A stretch of DNA of 64,000 nucleotides from Bacillus sp. EB106-08-02-XG196 (GTDB lineage Bacteria > Bacillota > Bacilli > Bacillales > Cytobacillaceae). Positions 54,301-64,000 of the stretch are shown here, one piece after another. The stretch's first letter is position 1. Each line of letters opens with the position of its first letter. The stretch spans positions 310,296-374,295 of the forward strand of contig NZ_JABWSY010000002.1 of the NCBI RefSeq assembly GCF_013396335.1, given 5' to 3'. The position numbers and the translations under genes are program-made. The notes under the pieces are model-generated. The model saw only the letters and a program-made list of their open reading frames with translations, was not told where the DNA came from and did no database searches.

Positions 54301-55068
54301 CTATTTTTCGTCAGATACTCTTGTAATTTTGATGCCGGATAACAACTCTCGAACCACATAGCTTGCCATGATCAATCCGCAAGCAGATGGAACGAAGGCA
54401 TTTGAGGATGGCGGCATTTGTGCCTTTCGAATCGGAGCATTCTCATTACCAACCTCTTTTTTGACATCCTCACGAATAACAATTGGGCTTTCATCAGAAA
54501 AAACTACTGGAATGCCTTTGTGGATTCTTTCCTTGCGGAGCTTCGTGCGAATTACTTTAGCAATTGGATCTGTATGTGTTTTTGAAATATCCGCTATTTT
54601 GAAGCGTGTAGGGTCCATTTTGTTTGCCGCACCCATGCTCGAGATGATTGGAATATTTCTTTTTAGACACTCTTTCATGAGATGAATTTTATAAATAATG
54701 GTGTCAGAAGCATCGACCACGAAATCCAACCCATGGTTAAAAAATTCTTCATACGTCTCTTCTGTATAAAACATTTTTAATGCGATAACTTCACAATCAG
54801 GATTAATATCTTTAATACGCTCCTTCATAAGTTCAGCCTTCTCTTGACCAATCGTTGATAGCAAGGCGATAAGTTGACGGTTAACGTTGGTAATATCAAC
54901 TGTATCTTTATCAACTAGTATCAGCTTTCCAACTCCAGAACGGGCAAGAGCTTCAGCAGCAAACGAGCCGACACCGCCAATGCCTAGTACAGCCACTGTA
55001 CTGTTCTTCATGATATCTAGGCCTTCTTTGCCAATGGCAAGTTCATTACGAGAAAATTGATGCAGCAT
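54301..55068 (-). CDS. tcdA: tRNA threonylcarbamoyladenosine dehydratase TcdA
   Basis: E1-like enzyme that cyclises t6A37 in tRNAs to ct6A with ATP. 255 residues. ATP-binding motif VAVLGIGGVGSFAAEALARSG (~29-49), DKDTVDITNVNRQ, MGAANKMDPTRF, and the C-terminal SPSSNAFVPSACGL-type motif (here PPSSNAFVPSACGLIMAS). B. subtilis name yrvM. It follows the 6S RNA gene and its terminator, so it probably has its own promoter. Confidence 0.95.
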   Translation of the reverse strand: MLHQFSRNELAIGKEGLDIMKNSTVAVLGIGGVGSFAAEALARSGVGKLILVDKDTVDITNVNRQLIALLSTIGQEKAELMKERIKDINPDCEVIALKMFYTEETYEEFFNHGLDFVVDASDTIIYKIHLMKECLKRNIPIISSMGAANKMDPTRFKIADISKTHTDPIAKVIRTKLRKERIHKGIPVVFSDESPIVIREDVKKEVGNENAPIRKAQMPPSSNAFVPSACGLIMASYVVRELLSGIKITRVSDEK

Positions 55069-55180
55069 GTGGATCCTCCAGAAATTAAATTAGACTTCTC
55101 TATATCTTTTACCCTAAAAAAATATAACATACTCCTCTATAAATTCAAGTATTTCTATAGGAATTAAAAAATCATGAAAT

Positions 55181-55216
55181 AAAAATAGCCCCCTGCTTAT
55201 GCAGGAGACTATTTTT
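55181..55216 (-). terminator. Terminator of the 6S RNA gene
   Basis: AAAAATAGTCTCCTGC and GCAGGGGGCTATTTTT with an ATAA loop on the minus strand. Confidence 0.92.
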
Positions 55217-55218
55217 AT

Positions 55219-55423
55219 AAGGGTCCCAATGGTGCCGTCGCGGTTGTTCCTTCTTTTGATCCCGCCACTCTCGCAGGTGGGTGTCTTGTTCCAAGTTTAT
55301 GTAAGTCCCTTTAACCGTATAGGTTGAGGCTTTTACGCAGCTTGAAGACTTCAGACTCCCGAAGAAATAATGTTGGTCAAAAGTTAGGTAATACAACGAA
55401 CATTTCAGGACACTTATTTGATT
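55219..55423 (-). ncRNA. bsrA: 6S RNA (6S-1, BsrA type)
   Basis: Regulatory RNA that binds sigma-A RNA polymerase by mimicking an open promoter. About 205 nt. It shares long blocks with B. subtilis 6S-1, such as AAGCTGCGTAAAAGCCTC, ACCTATACGGT and GGGATCAAAAGAA, and the ends pair (AAGTGTCC with GGGACCCTT) to close the long rod. It lies between aspS and tcdA (yrvM), the same site as in B. subtilis. The precise 5' end is an estimate; the precursor may be trimmed. Confidence 0.94.
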
Positions 55424-55429
55424 GACTTT

Positions 55430-55458
55430 ATAATACCATAGATTAAAAAACCATTCAA
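55430..55458 (-). promoter_or_regulatory. Promoter of the 6S RNA gene
   Basis: TTGAAT (55458-55453), 17-base spacer, TATTAT (55435-55430) with a TG one base upstream (extended -10). It places the start near 55423. Confidence 0.75.
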
Positions 55459-55475
55459 GGGATTATGAAAGCGTT

Positions 55476-57254
55476 TTATTCATTTTTACTGGTAACATTT
55501 AGTGACAAATGAAGTTCTTTTAACTGGGCTTCCGAAACTTCCCCCGGTGCATCGGTCAACAAGTCGCTGGCGCTTGCCGTTTTTGGAAAAGCAATAGTGT
55601 CACGAAGGTTCGTACTGCCTGAAAGCAGCATAACCAAACGGTCCAAACCAAGAGCAATCCCGCCATGTGGAGGAGTACCATATTCGAACGCATTTAACAA
55701 GAAACCAAATTGCTCTTGAGCTTCTTCAGGAGTAAATCCAAGTACCTTAAACATCTTCTCCTGAACTGAACGTTCAAAAATTCGTAAGGATCCACCGCCA
55801 AGCTCATACCCATTCAAGACAAGGTCATAGGCCATTGCACGAACTCTTGCAGGATCTGTATCTAAGTATGGAAGGTCTTCTCTTACCGGCATCGTGAAAG
55901 GATGATGAGCAGCATAGTAACGCCCTTCTTCTTCACCATACTCAAGAAGCGGCCAATCTGTAATCCATAAAAAGTTAAACTTACTTTGGTCGATTAACCC
56001 TAGCTCTTTTCCAAGCTTTGTGCGGAGTGCGCCCAAAGCGTCTGCAACCACATTTTTCTTATCAGCTACGAACAGAAGCAAATCTCCCTCATTCGCATTT
56101 AATACAGACCTTAGAGCCTTGGAATCCTCATCTGCAAAGAACTTTGCAATTGGACCTTTTAGTCCTTCTGCATCTACCTTCAGCCAAGCAAGACCTTTTG
56201 CCCCATAAACTCCCACAAATTCTGTTAGGGCATCAATATCCTTACGGGAATATCTCTCAGCAGCACCCTTCACATTAATGGCTTTTACTTGACCGCCATT
56301 TGCAACGGCAGCTGCAAATACTTTAAAGCCTGAATCTTTAACAACCTCGGAAAGGTCAACCAGCTCAAGTCCAAAACGAGTATCTGGTTTATCTGAACCA
56401 AAGCGGCCCATCGCTTCATCATAGGTCATCCGAGGAAATGGTGATGGAATTTCAAGACCTTTTACTTCCTTCATCAGCCCAGTCATCATTTTTTCCATTA
56501 AGCCCAAGATATCCTCTTGGCCAAGGAAACTTGTTTCAATATCAATTTGTGTAAACTCTGGCTGGCGGTCCGCACGTAAGTCTTCATCACGGAAACAGCG
56601 AGCGATTTGGTAATAGCGCTCAATCCCGCCAAGCATTAATAGCTGTTTGAATAACTGTGGTGATTGTGGAAGTGCATAGAACTCACCAGGATGAACACGG
56701 CTAGGCACGAGATAATCGCGTGCTCCCTCAGGAGTACTTTTTGTTAAAATGGGTGTTTCAATATCTAAGAATCCTTCAGAGTCAAGGAAGTCTCTAATTT
56801 GCTTTGTTACTTGATGACGCATTTTTAATGTTTCAAAAATCACCGGACGACGGAAATCTAAATAGCGGTATTTAAGACGAATATCTTCTGATGCGTCACT
56901 TTTATCTGTAATGGAAAACGGAGGTGTTTTCGCTTCGTTAATAATCGTTACCATTTCAGCTTGAACTTCAATTTTGCCAGTTTTTAAATTTGGATTTATC
57001 GTTCCATCCTCACGGGCAATTACCGTTCCTTGTATATCTAGAACATACTCACTGCGAATCTTTTCCGCAGTTTGCAGTGCTTCTTTCGATAAATCCGGAT
57101 TGAACACAACCTGGACAATACCTGTACGATCGCGTAAATCGATAAAAATTAATCCTCCTAGGTCCCGGCGTTTTGAGACCCAGCCTTTAAGCGTTATTTT
57201 TTCACCAATGGCTGACTCTGGTACATCGCCACAAAAATACGTTCTCCCATACAT
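55476..57254 (-). CDS. aspS: Aspartate-tRNA ligase
   Basis: Charges tRNA-Asp. 592 residues. N-terminal OB-fold anticodon domain ([31 protein letters not shown]), class II motif 2 [21 protein letters not shown] (~215-235), the bacterial GAD insertion domain (~290-420), and motif 3 [17 protein letters not shown] near residue 540. Discriminating versus non-discriminating specificity cannot be decided by eye. Begins 15 bases after hisS; both are under the T-box upstream of hisS. Confidence 0.98.
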   Translation of the reverse strand: MYGRTYFCGDVPESAIGEKITLKGWVSKRRDLGGLIFIDLRDRTGIVQVVFNPDLSKEALQTAEKIRSEYVLDIQGTVIAREDGTINPNLKTGKIEVQAEMVTIINEAKTPPFSITDKSDASEDIRLKYRYLDFRRPVIFETLKMRHQVTKQIRDFLDSEGFLDIETPILTKSTPEGARDYLVPSRVHPGEFYALPQSPQLFKQLLMLGGIERYYQIARCFRDEDLRADRQPEFTQIDIETSFLGQEDILGLMEKMMTGLMKEVKGLEIPSPFPRMTYDEAMGRFGSDKPDTRFGLELVDLSEVVKDSGFKVFAAAVANGGQVKAINVKGAAERYSRKDIDALTEFVGVYGAKGLAWLKVDAEGLKGPIAKFFADEDSKALRSVLNANEGDLLLFVADKKNVVADALGALRTKLGKELGLIDQSKFNFLWITDWPLLEYGEEEGRYYAAHHPFTMPVREDLPYLDTDPARVRAMAYDLVLNGYELGGGSLRIFERSVQEKMFKVLGFTPEEAQEQFGFLLNAFEYGTPPHGGIALGLDRLVMLLSGSTNLRDTIAFPKTASASDLLTDAPGEVSEAQLKELHLSLNVTSKNE

Positions 57255-57269
57255 GAAGATCCTCTCCTC

Positions 57270-58541
57270 TTATCTCTTAAGTTCTTGAAAATATTCCACA
57301 AATCGTGTTAACTCAATTTCTTCTTGCTCGCCTGTAGCCATATTTTTCAGGTTAATTTTATTATTAGTAAGCTCATCGTCACCGAGGACGGCAACATATT
57401 TTGCGTTCAAACGGTCAGCTGCTTTAAATTGCGCTTTGATTTTTCGATTTAAATAATCTCTCTCGGCTGAAACTCCAGCTAGCCTTAACTTCTGTAGAAG
57501 TCCTACTGTATAATCCTTTGCTTCTTCACCAAGGGAGGCGATATAACAATCAATACCTTGATTGATTTCAAGCTCTATTCCTTCAGCAGTTAATGCTGCA
57601 AGGAAGCGTTCAATACTCATGGCAAAACCAATTCCAGGGGTTTCTGGTCCGCCCATTTCCTCGGCCAATCCGTTATAACGACCGCCGCCGCATAATGTGG
57701 TAATGGCTCCAAAGCCCTCTGCGTCACTCATAATTTCAAAAGCAGTGTGATTATAGTAATCTAAACCGCGAACCAGGTTCGGATCCACTACAAACGCAAT
57801 ATCTAATTGTGTTAAATACTTCTGCAGCTTTTCAAAATATGCCTTCGATTCATCATTTAGATAATCAATAATCGACGGTGCCGATTTCATTAATTCATGA
57901 TTGTGATCCTGTTTGCAATCGAGAATCCGCAAGGGATTTTTCTCCAGACGATTTTGACAATCGTGGCAAAACTCTCCGATTCTTGGCTGAAAGTGATTGA
58001 CTAACGCATTGCGGTGAGCGGTTCTGCTCTCCTTATCTCCAAGACTATTGATCACAAGTTTTAGCTTTTTCAAGCCCATTTCCTTATATAAATTCATTGC
58101 AAGTGAAATAACTTCCGCATCTATTGCCGGGTCGTTACTGCCTAATGCTTCGATACCAAATTGAACAAACTGACGGAAGCGTCCTGCCTGCGGGCGTTCA
58201 TATCGAAACATCGGTCCCATATAATAAAGCTTAACGGGCTGATTTGGATAACCAAACATTTTTTTCTCAACAAAAGACCTTACCACTGCGGCTGTTCCTT
58301 CTGGTCTTAACGTAAGGCTGCGGCCGCCGCGATCATCAAAAGAGTACATTTCTTTCTGTACAATATCGGTGGTATCGCCAACACCTCTTGCAAATAGATC
58401 TGTATGTTCAAAGATTGGAGTCCGGATTTCTTGATATTGATATTTCTCGCAAAGCTCTCTCGCTTTTGCTTCAATCAGCTGCCACTTTTCTACCTCTCCA
58501 GGCAGAATATCCTGTGTGCCTCTTGGAATGCTAATTGACAT
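57270..58541 (-). CDS. hisS: Histidine-tRNA ligase
   Basis: Charges tRNA-His. 423 residues: motif 1 region [29 protein letters not shown], motif 2 [21 protein letters not shown] (~110-130), histidine-specific [14 protein letters not shown] (~258), motif 3 [17 protein letters not shown] (~305), and the C-terminal anticodon domain. First gene of hisS-aspS. Confidence 0.99.
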   Translation of the reverse strand: MSISIPRGTQDILPGEVEKWQLIEAKARELCEKYQYQEIRTPIFEHTDLFARGVGDTTDIVQKEMYSFDDRGGRSLTLRPEGTAAVVRSFVEKKMFGYPNQPVKLYYMGPMFRYERPQAGRFRQFVQFGIEALGSNDPAIDAEVISLAMNLYKEMGLKKLKLVINSLGDKESRTAHRNALVNHFQPRIGEFCHDCQNRLEKNPLRILDCKQDHNHELMKSAPSIIDYLNDESKAYFEKLQKYLTQLDIAFVVDPNLVRGLDYYNHTAFEIMSDAEGFGAITTLCGGGRYNGLAEEMGGPETPGIGFAMSIERFLAALTAEGIELEINQGIDCYIASLGEEAKDYTVGLLQKLRLAGVSAERDYLNRKIKAQFKAADRLNAKYVAVLGDDELTNNKINLKNMATGEQEEIELTRFVEYFQELKR

Positions 58542-58593
58542 AGCAGATTCCTCCTTATCGTTTCTAATTTATGTAAAACCTTAATAAAAACAA

Positions 58594-58916
58594 AAAACTC
58601 CCGTCCCTTGTATAAATAAATACAAGGGACGAGAGTTATATCCCGCGGTGCCACCCTAGTTGAAGGCATAAACTTTCTTATGCACTTCCTCTTTTACAGT
58701 TAACGCCTGCTCACGTTCTGCTCCTAATAGGGTTGGAATGATTCCAACTAGCATCGGATATATCCGACTCTAGTATCCTTTTTCAGAGAGAAGCCTACGG
58801 AGTGTTCCTTCATTAAGAATCATGTAGAAATGCTTTCAGCCCAGGGCATTTCCTCTCTTGTCATGTTTTACCTTAATTACTATGCTCCATCATTGGTTTT
58901 CGCCATGTTTATTATT
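58594..58916 (-). promoter_or_regulatory. T-box riboswitch of hisS-aspS
   Basis: Minus-strand leader with the T-box motif AGGGTGGCACCGCGGG (58656-58641) and a strong terminator, AACTCTCGTCCCTTGTA pairing with TACAAGGGACGAGAGTT, followed by TTTTTGTTTTT (58636-58591). Upstream sequence forms stem I; a CAC (histidine) triplet in GAACACTCC (58804-58802) is a plausible specifier but I could not fold the stem to prove it. Confidence 0.92.
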
Positions 58917-58922
58917 TATTTA

Positions 58923-58951
58923 ATATTACGGAGCATTGAATCCAATGTCAA
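58923..58951 (-). promoter_or_regulatory. Promoter of the hisS leader
   Basis: TTGACA (58951-58946), 17-base spacer, TAATAT (58928-58923) on the minus strand, immediately after the yrzK stop. Confidence 0.8.
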
Positions 58952-58958
58952 GAAGGAT

Positions 58959-59135
58959 TTAGGATCTTTCCAAATGTTTTTTCAGCTTTCTAACATCACC
59001 GATCGTTAGTCCAAATTCGGATGCAAGCTCAAACGTAGTATTATTGTGTTCTTTTTGAATAAAGTCATGAAAATCCACTCCAAAAAGCCTGCTGTCCATT
59101 GATTGGATACTATTAGACTTATCGCTCGATCTCAT
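58959..59135 (-). CDS. yrzK: YrzK-like small helix-turn-helix protein
   Basis: 58 residues from ATG 59135 (MRSSDKSNSIQSMDSRLFGV). The C-terminal half, FELASEFGLTIGDVRKLKKHL, has the spacing of a helix-turn-helix similar to sigma region 4. Position between hisS and the amidase gene matches B. subtilis yrzK. The nearest ribosome-site candidate is weak (GGTGATTAAGGA). Function unknown. Confidence 0.72.
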   Translation of the reverse strand: MRSSDKSNSIQSMDSRLFGVDFHDFIQKEHNNTTFELASEFGLTIGDVRKLKKHLERS

Positions 59136-59301
59136 TCCTTAATCACCTCTTTATCTTCACTATAGTCTCTATTATTTCCAATCATTTTAAAAACTTACAT
59201 GGTAGACAAGATTTTCGGAAAAAGGCGAAATTTAGCAAATAAGGAATGATTTTCACCCTATTTTACGATAAAATTATAGATATTGTGAAGGGAGAGAGAG
59301 G

Positions 59302-61038
59302 ATGATAAAGAGATTTATACTAGTGTTAGTATGTTTCACGTTAGTTTTTGCTGTATTCCTCCCGCAGGACATAGGTGTGGCAGCAAACGGTACAGTTACC
59401 ATTGCTGAGAGTACGGTTAACGTCCGTAATGGCCCCGGCTTAAGCTACCAGCTTGTGAAGCAAGTAGCAAAGGGCGAAAAATTTACGATTATTAAAGAAA
59501 AAGATGGTTGGATCCAAATTCAGCTTTCTACTGTGAAAACAGGCTGGGTTGCCAACTGGGTAGTAACTAAATCCTCAGATAGAACAAGCACTAGCAGATC
59601 TAGTAATTCAAAAAAAGGGAGTGCTGAGGCCAATACCAATCAATTACGAGTGCGTTCCGGTCCTGGAACTAGCTTCCGTATCATTGGTTATTTAAATAAA
59701 GGACAAGCTGTCAGTGTTCTTGATGAGAATGAAAATTGGTTAAAAATCTCTGCATCATTTGGAGAAGGCTGGGTTGCAAGAGAATACATGGATTTAAAAG
59801 GTAATAGCACTAATTCTAAAGAAAATAATAATAATAAATCCATCGATAAAGGTATTGTTACGGATACATTGAATATTCGAATAGAGCCTTCTACCAAAGG
59901 AAATGTTATTGGCAAACTATCAAAGGGGACTACTTTAAGTATTTACTCAAAAAAGAATAATTGGCTGGAAATTAAGTACGATGGCCAAAGTGCATGGGTA
60001 AGTAGTGATTTTGTTCAAATTGGAGAGAAAAGTCAGCCATCTAAACCTAATGGAATTATTGGGACGGTAACGGCCAGCTCTCTTAGTGTCCGTGACGATT
60101 CTTCTCTAAATTCGAAGATTGTTGGCTCCGTTTCTAAGGGACAAGAGTTTGCCATTCTAGATGAGGTAAATAATTGGGTCAAAATTGAATACAAGTCAGG
60201 AAAAACAGGCTGGGCAGCAGGCTGGTATTTTAATAAGGATAAAGCAAAATCGAGCCAAATTGCCAAAGATAGTAAAGTAACAATCCTACATAATGGCACC
60301 AATATCAGAAAGGATTCTACCGTTCAATCAACCGTTCTACAACGAGCAAATGAAGGAGATTCCTTTCACATAGTAAGTGTCGAAAATGATTGGTATGAAA
60401 TTAAATTGTCGAATGGTAAGAATGGATATATTGCTGGCTGGGTTGTAACTACCAATGGCACAGGTCCTAGTATTGATAAACAGGGGGCCGAAGGTTATCT
60501 AAAATACAAAACCATCGTTATTGACCCCGGGCACGGCGGGATTGACAATGGGGCGACAGGATCGAATGGCACACTTGAAAAAGAATTAACACTAAGGACT
60601 GCCCAACTTTTATCTGATAAGTTAAAAGCGGCTGGCGCAAATGTATTTCTGACAAGAAGCAACGATTCGTATCTTCCTCTGCCATCAAGGGTAAGACTCG
60701 CGAGTATCCATCAGGCGGATGCCTTTCTCAGTTTACATTATGATAGTAACCTAGATCGAAGCGTCCGTGGGATGACAGGCTACTACTATCATTCCTACCA
60801 AAAGAAACTCGCAGAATATGTTTATAACTCAACCAATGCGGAGACAAGATTAAAAAGTCGCGGGGTCCGCTCGGGTGATTATCATGTCGTTCGTGAAAAT
60901 CAAAGACATGCAGTCCTTATGGAGCTGGGTTACCTAAGTAATTCAGCAGAGGAAATGACGCTTACCTCAGGTCAATTCCAAGAAAGTGCATCCACAGGTA
61001 TTTATAACGGATTGGCAAGATATTTCAAGGAACAATAA
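59302..61038 (+). CDS. yrvJ: N-acetylmuramoyl-L-alanine amidase with five SH3b domains (YrvJ)
   Basis: Secreted cell-wall hydrolase of 578 residues. Signal peptide (MIKRFILVLVCFTLVFAVFLPQ, cleavage near AAN). Five bacterial SH3 repeats follow, each with a variant of VNVRNGPGLSY..GW(V/A): at about residues 32-92, 112-170, 190-245, 253-312 and 322-390. The amidase_3 catalytic domain starts at ~400 with VIDPGHGGIDNGA (zinc His), ELTLRTAQLL (zinc Glu), LSLHYDSN (zinc His) and AVLMELGYLSN (catalytic Glu). GGGAGAGAGAGG precedes the ATG. Confidence 0.96.
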   Translation: MIKRFILVLVCFTLVFAVFLPQDIGVAANGTVTIAESTVNVRNGPGLSYQLVKQVAKGEKFTIIKEKDGWIQIQLSTVKTGWVANWVVTKSSDRTSTSRSSNSKKGSAEANTNQLRVRSGPGTSFRIIGYLNKGQAVSVLDENENWLKISASFGEGWVAREYMDLKGNSTNSKENNNNKSIDKGIVTDTLNIRIEPSTKGNVIGKLSKGTTLSIYSKKNNWLEIKYDGQSAWVSSDFVQIGEKSQPSKPNGIIGTVTASSLSVRDDSSLNSKIVGSVSKGQEFAILDEVNNWVKIEYKSGKTGWAAGWYFNKDKAKSSQIAKDSKVTILHNGTNIRKDSTVQSTVLQRANEGDSFHIVSVENDWYEIKLSNGKNGYIAGWVVTTNGTGPSIDKQGAEGYLKYKTIVIDPGHGGIDNGATGSNGTLEKELTLRTAQLLSDKLKAAGANVFLTRSNDSYLPLPSRVRLASIHQADAFLSLHYDSNLDRSVRGMTGYYYHSYQKKLAEYVYNSTNAETRLKSRGVRSGDYHVVRENQRHAVLMELGYLSNSAEEMTLTSGQFQESASTGIYNGLARYFKEQ

Positions 61039-61077
61039 AAAAATGCTTGGCAGCTATTAAAGTGCCAAGCATTTTTT
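61037..61077. terminator. Bidirectional terminator yrvJ / dtd
   Basis: AAAAAATGCTTGGCA and TGCCAAGCATTTTTT arms, ten-base loop. The right arm reaches the dtd stop codon. Confidence 0.95.
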
Positions 61078-61519
61078 AACCTTTACTCTCAACAATTAGA
61101 GTAACAGGCCCATCATTAATCAATTCTACATCCATCATCGCTCCAAAGATCCCGGTTTCAACCTTGATACCTTTTTCACGTAATAAACCATTGAATACTT
61201 CATAGAGCTGATTTGCCTGTTCCGGTCTTGCTGCTTCCATGAAATTCGGTCTTCTTCCTTTACGGCAATCCCCATATAAAGTGAATTGAGATACAGAAAG
61301 GATCTCGCCGCCGACCTCTAATAAAGATAAATTCATCTTTCCAGCATCATCTTCAAAAATCCGTAGATTTACGACTTTTTCCGCTAAGAAGGCAGCGTCC
61401 TCTTCTTTATCTTGATGTGTCACACCTACAAGGAGGACTAGTCCTTTAGAAATCTGACCTGTAATCGCTCCGTTTACAGTTACCTTAGCATTTTTACTGC
61501 GCTGTACAACTACTCGCAT
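61076..61519 (-). CDS. dtd: D-aminoacyl-tRNA deacylase
   Basis: Removes D-amino acids (and glycine mischarged on tRNA-Ala) from tRNAs. 147 residues; signature [17 protein letters not shown] (~78-94) and the cis Gly-Pro motif in [11 protein letters not shown] near the C-terminus, which gates chirality. Twelve bases after relA, with which it is cotranscribed. Confidence 0.98.
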   Translation of the reverse strand: MRVVVQRSKNAKVTVNGAITGQISKGLVLLVGVTHQDKEEDAAFLAEKVVNLRIFEDDAGKMNLSLLEVGGEILSVSQFTLYGDCRKGRRPNFMEAARPEQANQLYEVFNGLLREKGIKVETGIFGAMMDVELINDGPVTLIVESKG

Positions 61520-61531
61520 TTCATATACTCC

Positions 61532-63727
61532 TTAATTCATAATCCGGCGAACGGAATAGATATCTGGTATCTGTTTGATTCGATCTACGACCTTTTGCAA
61601 ATGGCTGACATTATGAATGGCAATAGACATAATAATTGTCGCCATTTTATTGCGGTCTGATCGGCCAGAAACAGCTGAAATATTGGTTTTTGTCTCGTTT
61701 ACCGCCTGCAGAACCTCATTCAATAGACCACGGCGGTCATAACCACTAATTTCAATATCAACATTATACTCTTTCCGGTCATTTAAGGAGGACTCCCACT
61801 CAACAGGTATTAATCTGGTTTGCGCATCATTAGAGTCAATATTTGTACAATCTGCACGATGAACAGAAACACCGCGGCCCTTGGTAATAAAGCCGACAAT
61901 TTCGTCACCTGGAACAGGATTGCAGCATCTTGATAAGCGGATTAACATATTATCGATTCCAGCAACACGAACACCAGATTCCCTCTTTTTCGTTGAAGGG
62001 AAAGCCTTCATATCTGAAATCGCATTTGTAATGGTTGCTGATTGCTCCTGATCTCGCTTTTTCCGCCATTTTTCAGTTAATCGGTTAGCCACCTGCAATG
62101 CGGTTACACCATTATAGCCGACTGCCGCATACATATCGTCATCATTGGCAAAGTTAAACTTTTCTGCTACCTTCTTCAAATTATCGGCAGTTAAGATTTC
62201 TTTTAAATCAAATTCCATCGAGCGAATTTCTTTTTCTACAAGTTCTCTTCCTTTAATAACATTTTCATCCCGGCGCTGCTTCTTAAAAAAGGCACGTATT
62301 TTGTTCTTGGCTTGAGAAGTTTGCGCGAGCTTTAACCAGTCTTGGCTTGGTCCATAAGAATGCTTAGAGGTAAGAATTTCGATAATGTCACCTGTCTTAA
62401 GCCGATAATCCAGCGTAACCATTTTACCGTTTACTTTTGCCCCAATCGTCTTATTTCCAATTTCAGAGTGAATTCGATAAGCAAAATCAATCGGAACAGA
62501 ACCAGACGGTAATTCAATTACATCACCTTTTGGAGTAAACACAAACACCATATCGGAGAATAAATCAATTTTTAGCGACTCCATAAATTCTTCAGCATTA
62601 GCTGTATCATTTTGGAATTCTAGGATTTCTCTAAACCAAGTCAGCTTTTGCTCATAGGAAGTGGTATCACTAAGTGCCTTCCCTTCTTTATACGCCCAGT
62701 GGGCGGCAATACCAAATTCAGCAATCCTGTGCATTTCAGACGTCCGAATTTGAACCTCAAGCGGGTCACCCTTAGGGCCAATGACCGTTGTATGAAGAGA
62801 TTGATACATATTTGGCTTCGGCATTGCAATATAGTCCTTAAATCGTCCAGGCATAGGCTTCCAGCATGTATGAATGATACCAAGTACGGCATAGCAGTCC
62901 TTAATACTATTGACAACAATTCGTACAGCCAGCAAATCGTATATCTCACTAAATTGTTTATTCTGCTGAACCATTTTACGATAAATACTATAAATATGTT
63001 TTGGTCTGCCAGAAAGCTCCGCATTAATGGACACTTCTTTCATTCTGCTGCGAACCTCATCCATAACATCGACTAAGTATTGCTCTCGTTCCGCACGTTT
63101 CTTCTTCATCAAGTTAACAATACGGTAATATTGCTGTGGATTTAAATATCTTAAAGCAGTATCTTCCAACTCCCACTTAATCTTTGAAATACCAAGACGA
63201 TGGGCCAAAGGTGCAAAGATTTCAAGTGTTTCATTTGAAATCCGGCGCTGTTTCTCAACAGGAAGGTGCTTAAGCGTCCTCATATTATGCAAACGATCAG
63301 CAAGCTTTATCAAAATAACGCGGATATCCTGAGCCATGGCCACAAACATTTTCCTGTGGTTTTCGGCCTGCTGTTCCTCGTGTGATTTATATTTAATTTT
63401 TCCTAATTTCGTAACCCCGTCGACAAGCATGGCCACTTCGTCATTAAATTCAGTCTCGATGTCCATTAAGGTGACATCTGTGTCTTCAACAACGTCATGA
63501 AGAAAACCAGCGGCAACCGTTGCAGGATCCATCTCTAGGTCCGCAAGAATACCAGCAACCTGAATGGGATGGATAATGTAAGGCTCTCCCGACTTTCTAT
63601 ATTGTTCACGATGAGAATGTTTTGCGAATTCGTACGCTCTTTTTACAAATTCACAATGCTCCTCGTTTAAATAGACCCTGGTCTTGTCGATGACTTGTTC
63701 GGCGGTTAGCACTTGGTCGTTCGCCAT
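61532..63727 (-). CDS. relA: Bifunctional (p)ppGpp synthetase/hydrolase RelA (Rel)
   Basis: Ribosome-associated long RSH enzyme controlling the stringent response. 731 residues. The hydrolase domain has H of REQYRKSGEPYIIHPIQVA, the HD pair AGFLHDVVEDTDVT (~75) and LADRLHNMRTL, all intact, so both activities are expected. Synthetase domain with YQSLHTTVIGPKGDPLEVQIRT (~310), TGS domain (VFVFTPKGDVIELPSGSVPIDFAYRIHSEIG, ~390), the Cys-containing CC domain RLSRCCNPVPGDEI (~575), and the C-terminal ACT domain (VDIEISGYDRRGLLNEVLQAV). Confidence 0.99.
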   Translation of the reverse strand: MANDQVLTAEQVIDKTRVYLNEEHCEFVKRAYEFAKHSHREQYRKSGEPYIIHPIQVAGILADLEMDPATVAAGFLHDVVEDTDVTLMDIETEFNDEVAMLVDGVTKLGKIKYKSHEEQQAENHRKMFVAMAQDIRVILIKLADRLHNMRTLKHLPVEKQRRISNETLEIFAPLAHRLGISKIKWELEDTALRYLNPQQYYRIVNLMKKKRAEREQYLVDVMDEVRSRMKEVSINAELSGRPKHIYSIYRKMVQQNKQFSEIYDLLAVRIVVNSIKDCYAVLGIIHTCWKPMPGRFKDYIAMPKPNMYQSLHTTVIGPKGDPLEVQIRTSEMHRIAEFGIAAHWAYKEGKALSDTTSYEQKLTWFREILEFQNDTANAEEFMESLKIDLFSDMVFVFTPKGDVIELPSGSVPIDFAYRIHSEIGNKTIGAKVNGKMVTLDYRLKTGDIIEILTSKHSYGPSQDWLKLAQTSQAKNKIRAFFKKQRRDENVIKGRELVEKEIRSMEFDLKEILTADNLKKVAEKFNFANDDDMYAAVGYNGVTALQVANRLTEKWRKKRDQEQSATITNAISDMKAFPSTKKRESGVRVAGIDNMLIRLSRCCNPVPGDEIVGFITKGRGVSVHRADCTNIDSNDAQTRLIPVEWESSLNDRKEYNVDIEISGYDRRGLLNEVLQAVNETKTNISAVSGRSDRNKMATIIMSIAIHNVSHLQKVVDRIKQIPDIYSVRRIMN

Positions 63728-63887
63728 AAAATCACCTTATTTTTCATCTTATATTTTTATTATTAAATGTATTACTCTCTAGACTAGTTACTAATGAATG
63801 TTACTATTATCGAAAAAAATAGTACAGTTGTAAAGGGTTTGATACCTATTTTACTGTATTTTGCGAAAAAAGTGTCGAAATATAATA

Positions 63888-63940
63888 AAAAAATAGTTCT
63901 CCTCTTATAACAAGAGAGCACTCAGTTACGAGTGCCCTCA
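63888..63940 (-). terminator. Probable terminator after apt
   Basis: Two adjacent minus-strand hairpins, GGGCACTC..GAGTGCTC and CTCTCTT..AAGAGGAG, with ATTTTTTT after the second. The rest of the 63728-63946 gap shows no gene. Confidence 0.6.
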
Positions 63941-63946
63941 TTACTA

Positions 63947-64000
63947 TTAATAATTCATCAATGTCATGATGTCATAGCCTTCAAGCTTCTTACGGCCTTC
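63947..64000 (-). CDS. apt: Adenine phosphoribosyltransferase, C-terminal end only
   Basis: Only the last 17 residues and the stop are inside the window: EGRKKLEGYDIMTLMNY. The ending, together with position next to relA, fits Apt, which converts adenine and PRPP into AMP. The fragment is too short to identify on sequence alone; apt-relA-dtd order supports it. Confidence 0.75.
   Translation of the reverse strand, partial: EGRKKLEGYDIMTLMNY

Noticed and set aside
55172..55396. 74-codon open frame on the minus strand
   Set aside because: It lies inside the 6S RNA gene and its terminator, has no ribosome site and resembles no protein.

Overview
The window is core chromosome of a spore-forming, naturally low-GC Bacillaceae. 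Gene content and order follow the Bacillus subtilis block that runs from dnaJ to relA, and I would guess Neobacillus or a close relative, which is inference from gene order and from dispersed repeats. Sporulation genes (spoIIP, gpr, sigK, sda, three yrzI copies, yjcZ), competence genes (comEA-comEB-comEC, comER) and firmicute RNA elements (CIRCE, two T-boxes, 6S RNA) all fit. Most genes lie on the minus strand. No rRNA, tRNA, prophage, transposase or CRISPR array is visible.

Layout. 1-4.3 kb: heat-shock operon hrcA-grpE-dnaK-dnaJ under a CIRCE operator. 4.3-10.5 kb: hemW, lepA, yqxA, spoIIP, gpr. 10.6-12.6 kb: rpsT, holA with a structured leader, yqzM. 12.6-17.1 kb: DNA-uptake genes comEC, comEB, comEA and the divergent comER. 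17.2-22.2 kb: a tightly packed, partly overlapping operon yqeG-yqeH-aroE-yhbY-nadD-yqeK-rsfS-yqeM (ribosome assembly, NAD, shikimate). 22.3-26.1 kb: sda with DnaA boxes, divergent psd/pssA for phosphatidylethanolamine, pepF. 26.2-28.9 kb: yjcZ, an uninterrupted sigK, and a cluster of very small genes including three tandem yrzI paralogues. 29-38 kb: mtnN, yrrS, pbpI, greA, udk, the tRNA U34 modification genes trhP2-trhP1-trmR, mltG. 38.4-44.6 kb: yrzB, yqgF, ireB, alaS with T-box, yrrI, yrzQ, yrzR, yrrD. 44.6-52.2 kb: recD2, yrrB, mnmA, yrvO, cymR, rarA. 52.3-55.5 kb: an ABC-2 transporter pair, tcdA and 6S RNA. 55.5-64 kb: aspS-hisS with T-box, yrzK, a five-SH3b amidase, dtd, relA and the 3' end of apt.

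Functional themes. Several neighbouring genes act on tRNA or translation: mnmA with its sulfur donor yrvO, trmR/trhP1/trhP2, tcdA, dtd, alaS/hisS/aspS, lepA, rsfS, yqeH and rpsT. A second theme is the spore programme: gpr in the forespore, spoIIP and sigK in the mother cell, sda as the checkpoint.

The least ordinary features are not classical genes: a 13-bp perfect pairing between the gpr 3' end and the spoIIP ribosome binding site; a greA terminator whose 3' arm is the pbpI ribosome binding site; a candidate structured leader or small RNA before holA; about 140 bp of A-tracts phased near 10.5 bp upstream of yrrB; a dispersed family of roughly 120-bp palindromic repeats with three full copies and two apparent deletion derivatives; and a microprotein cluster next to sigK. 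All coordinates were derived by eye; no alignment or folding was run.
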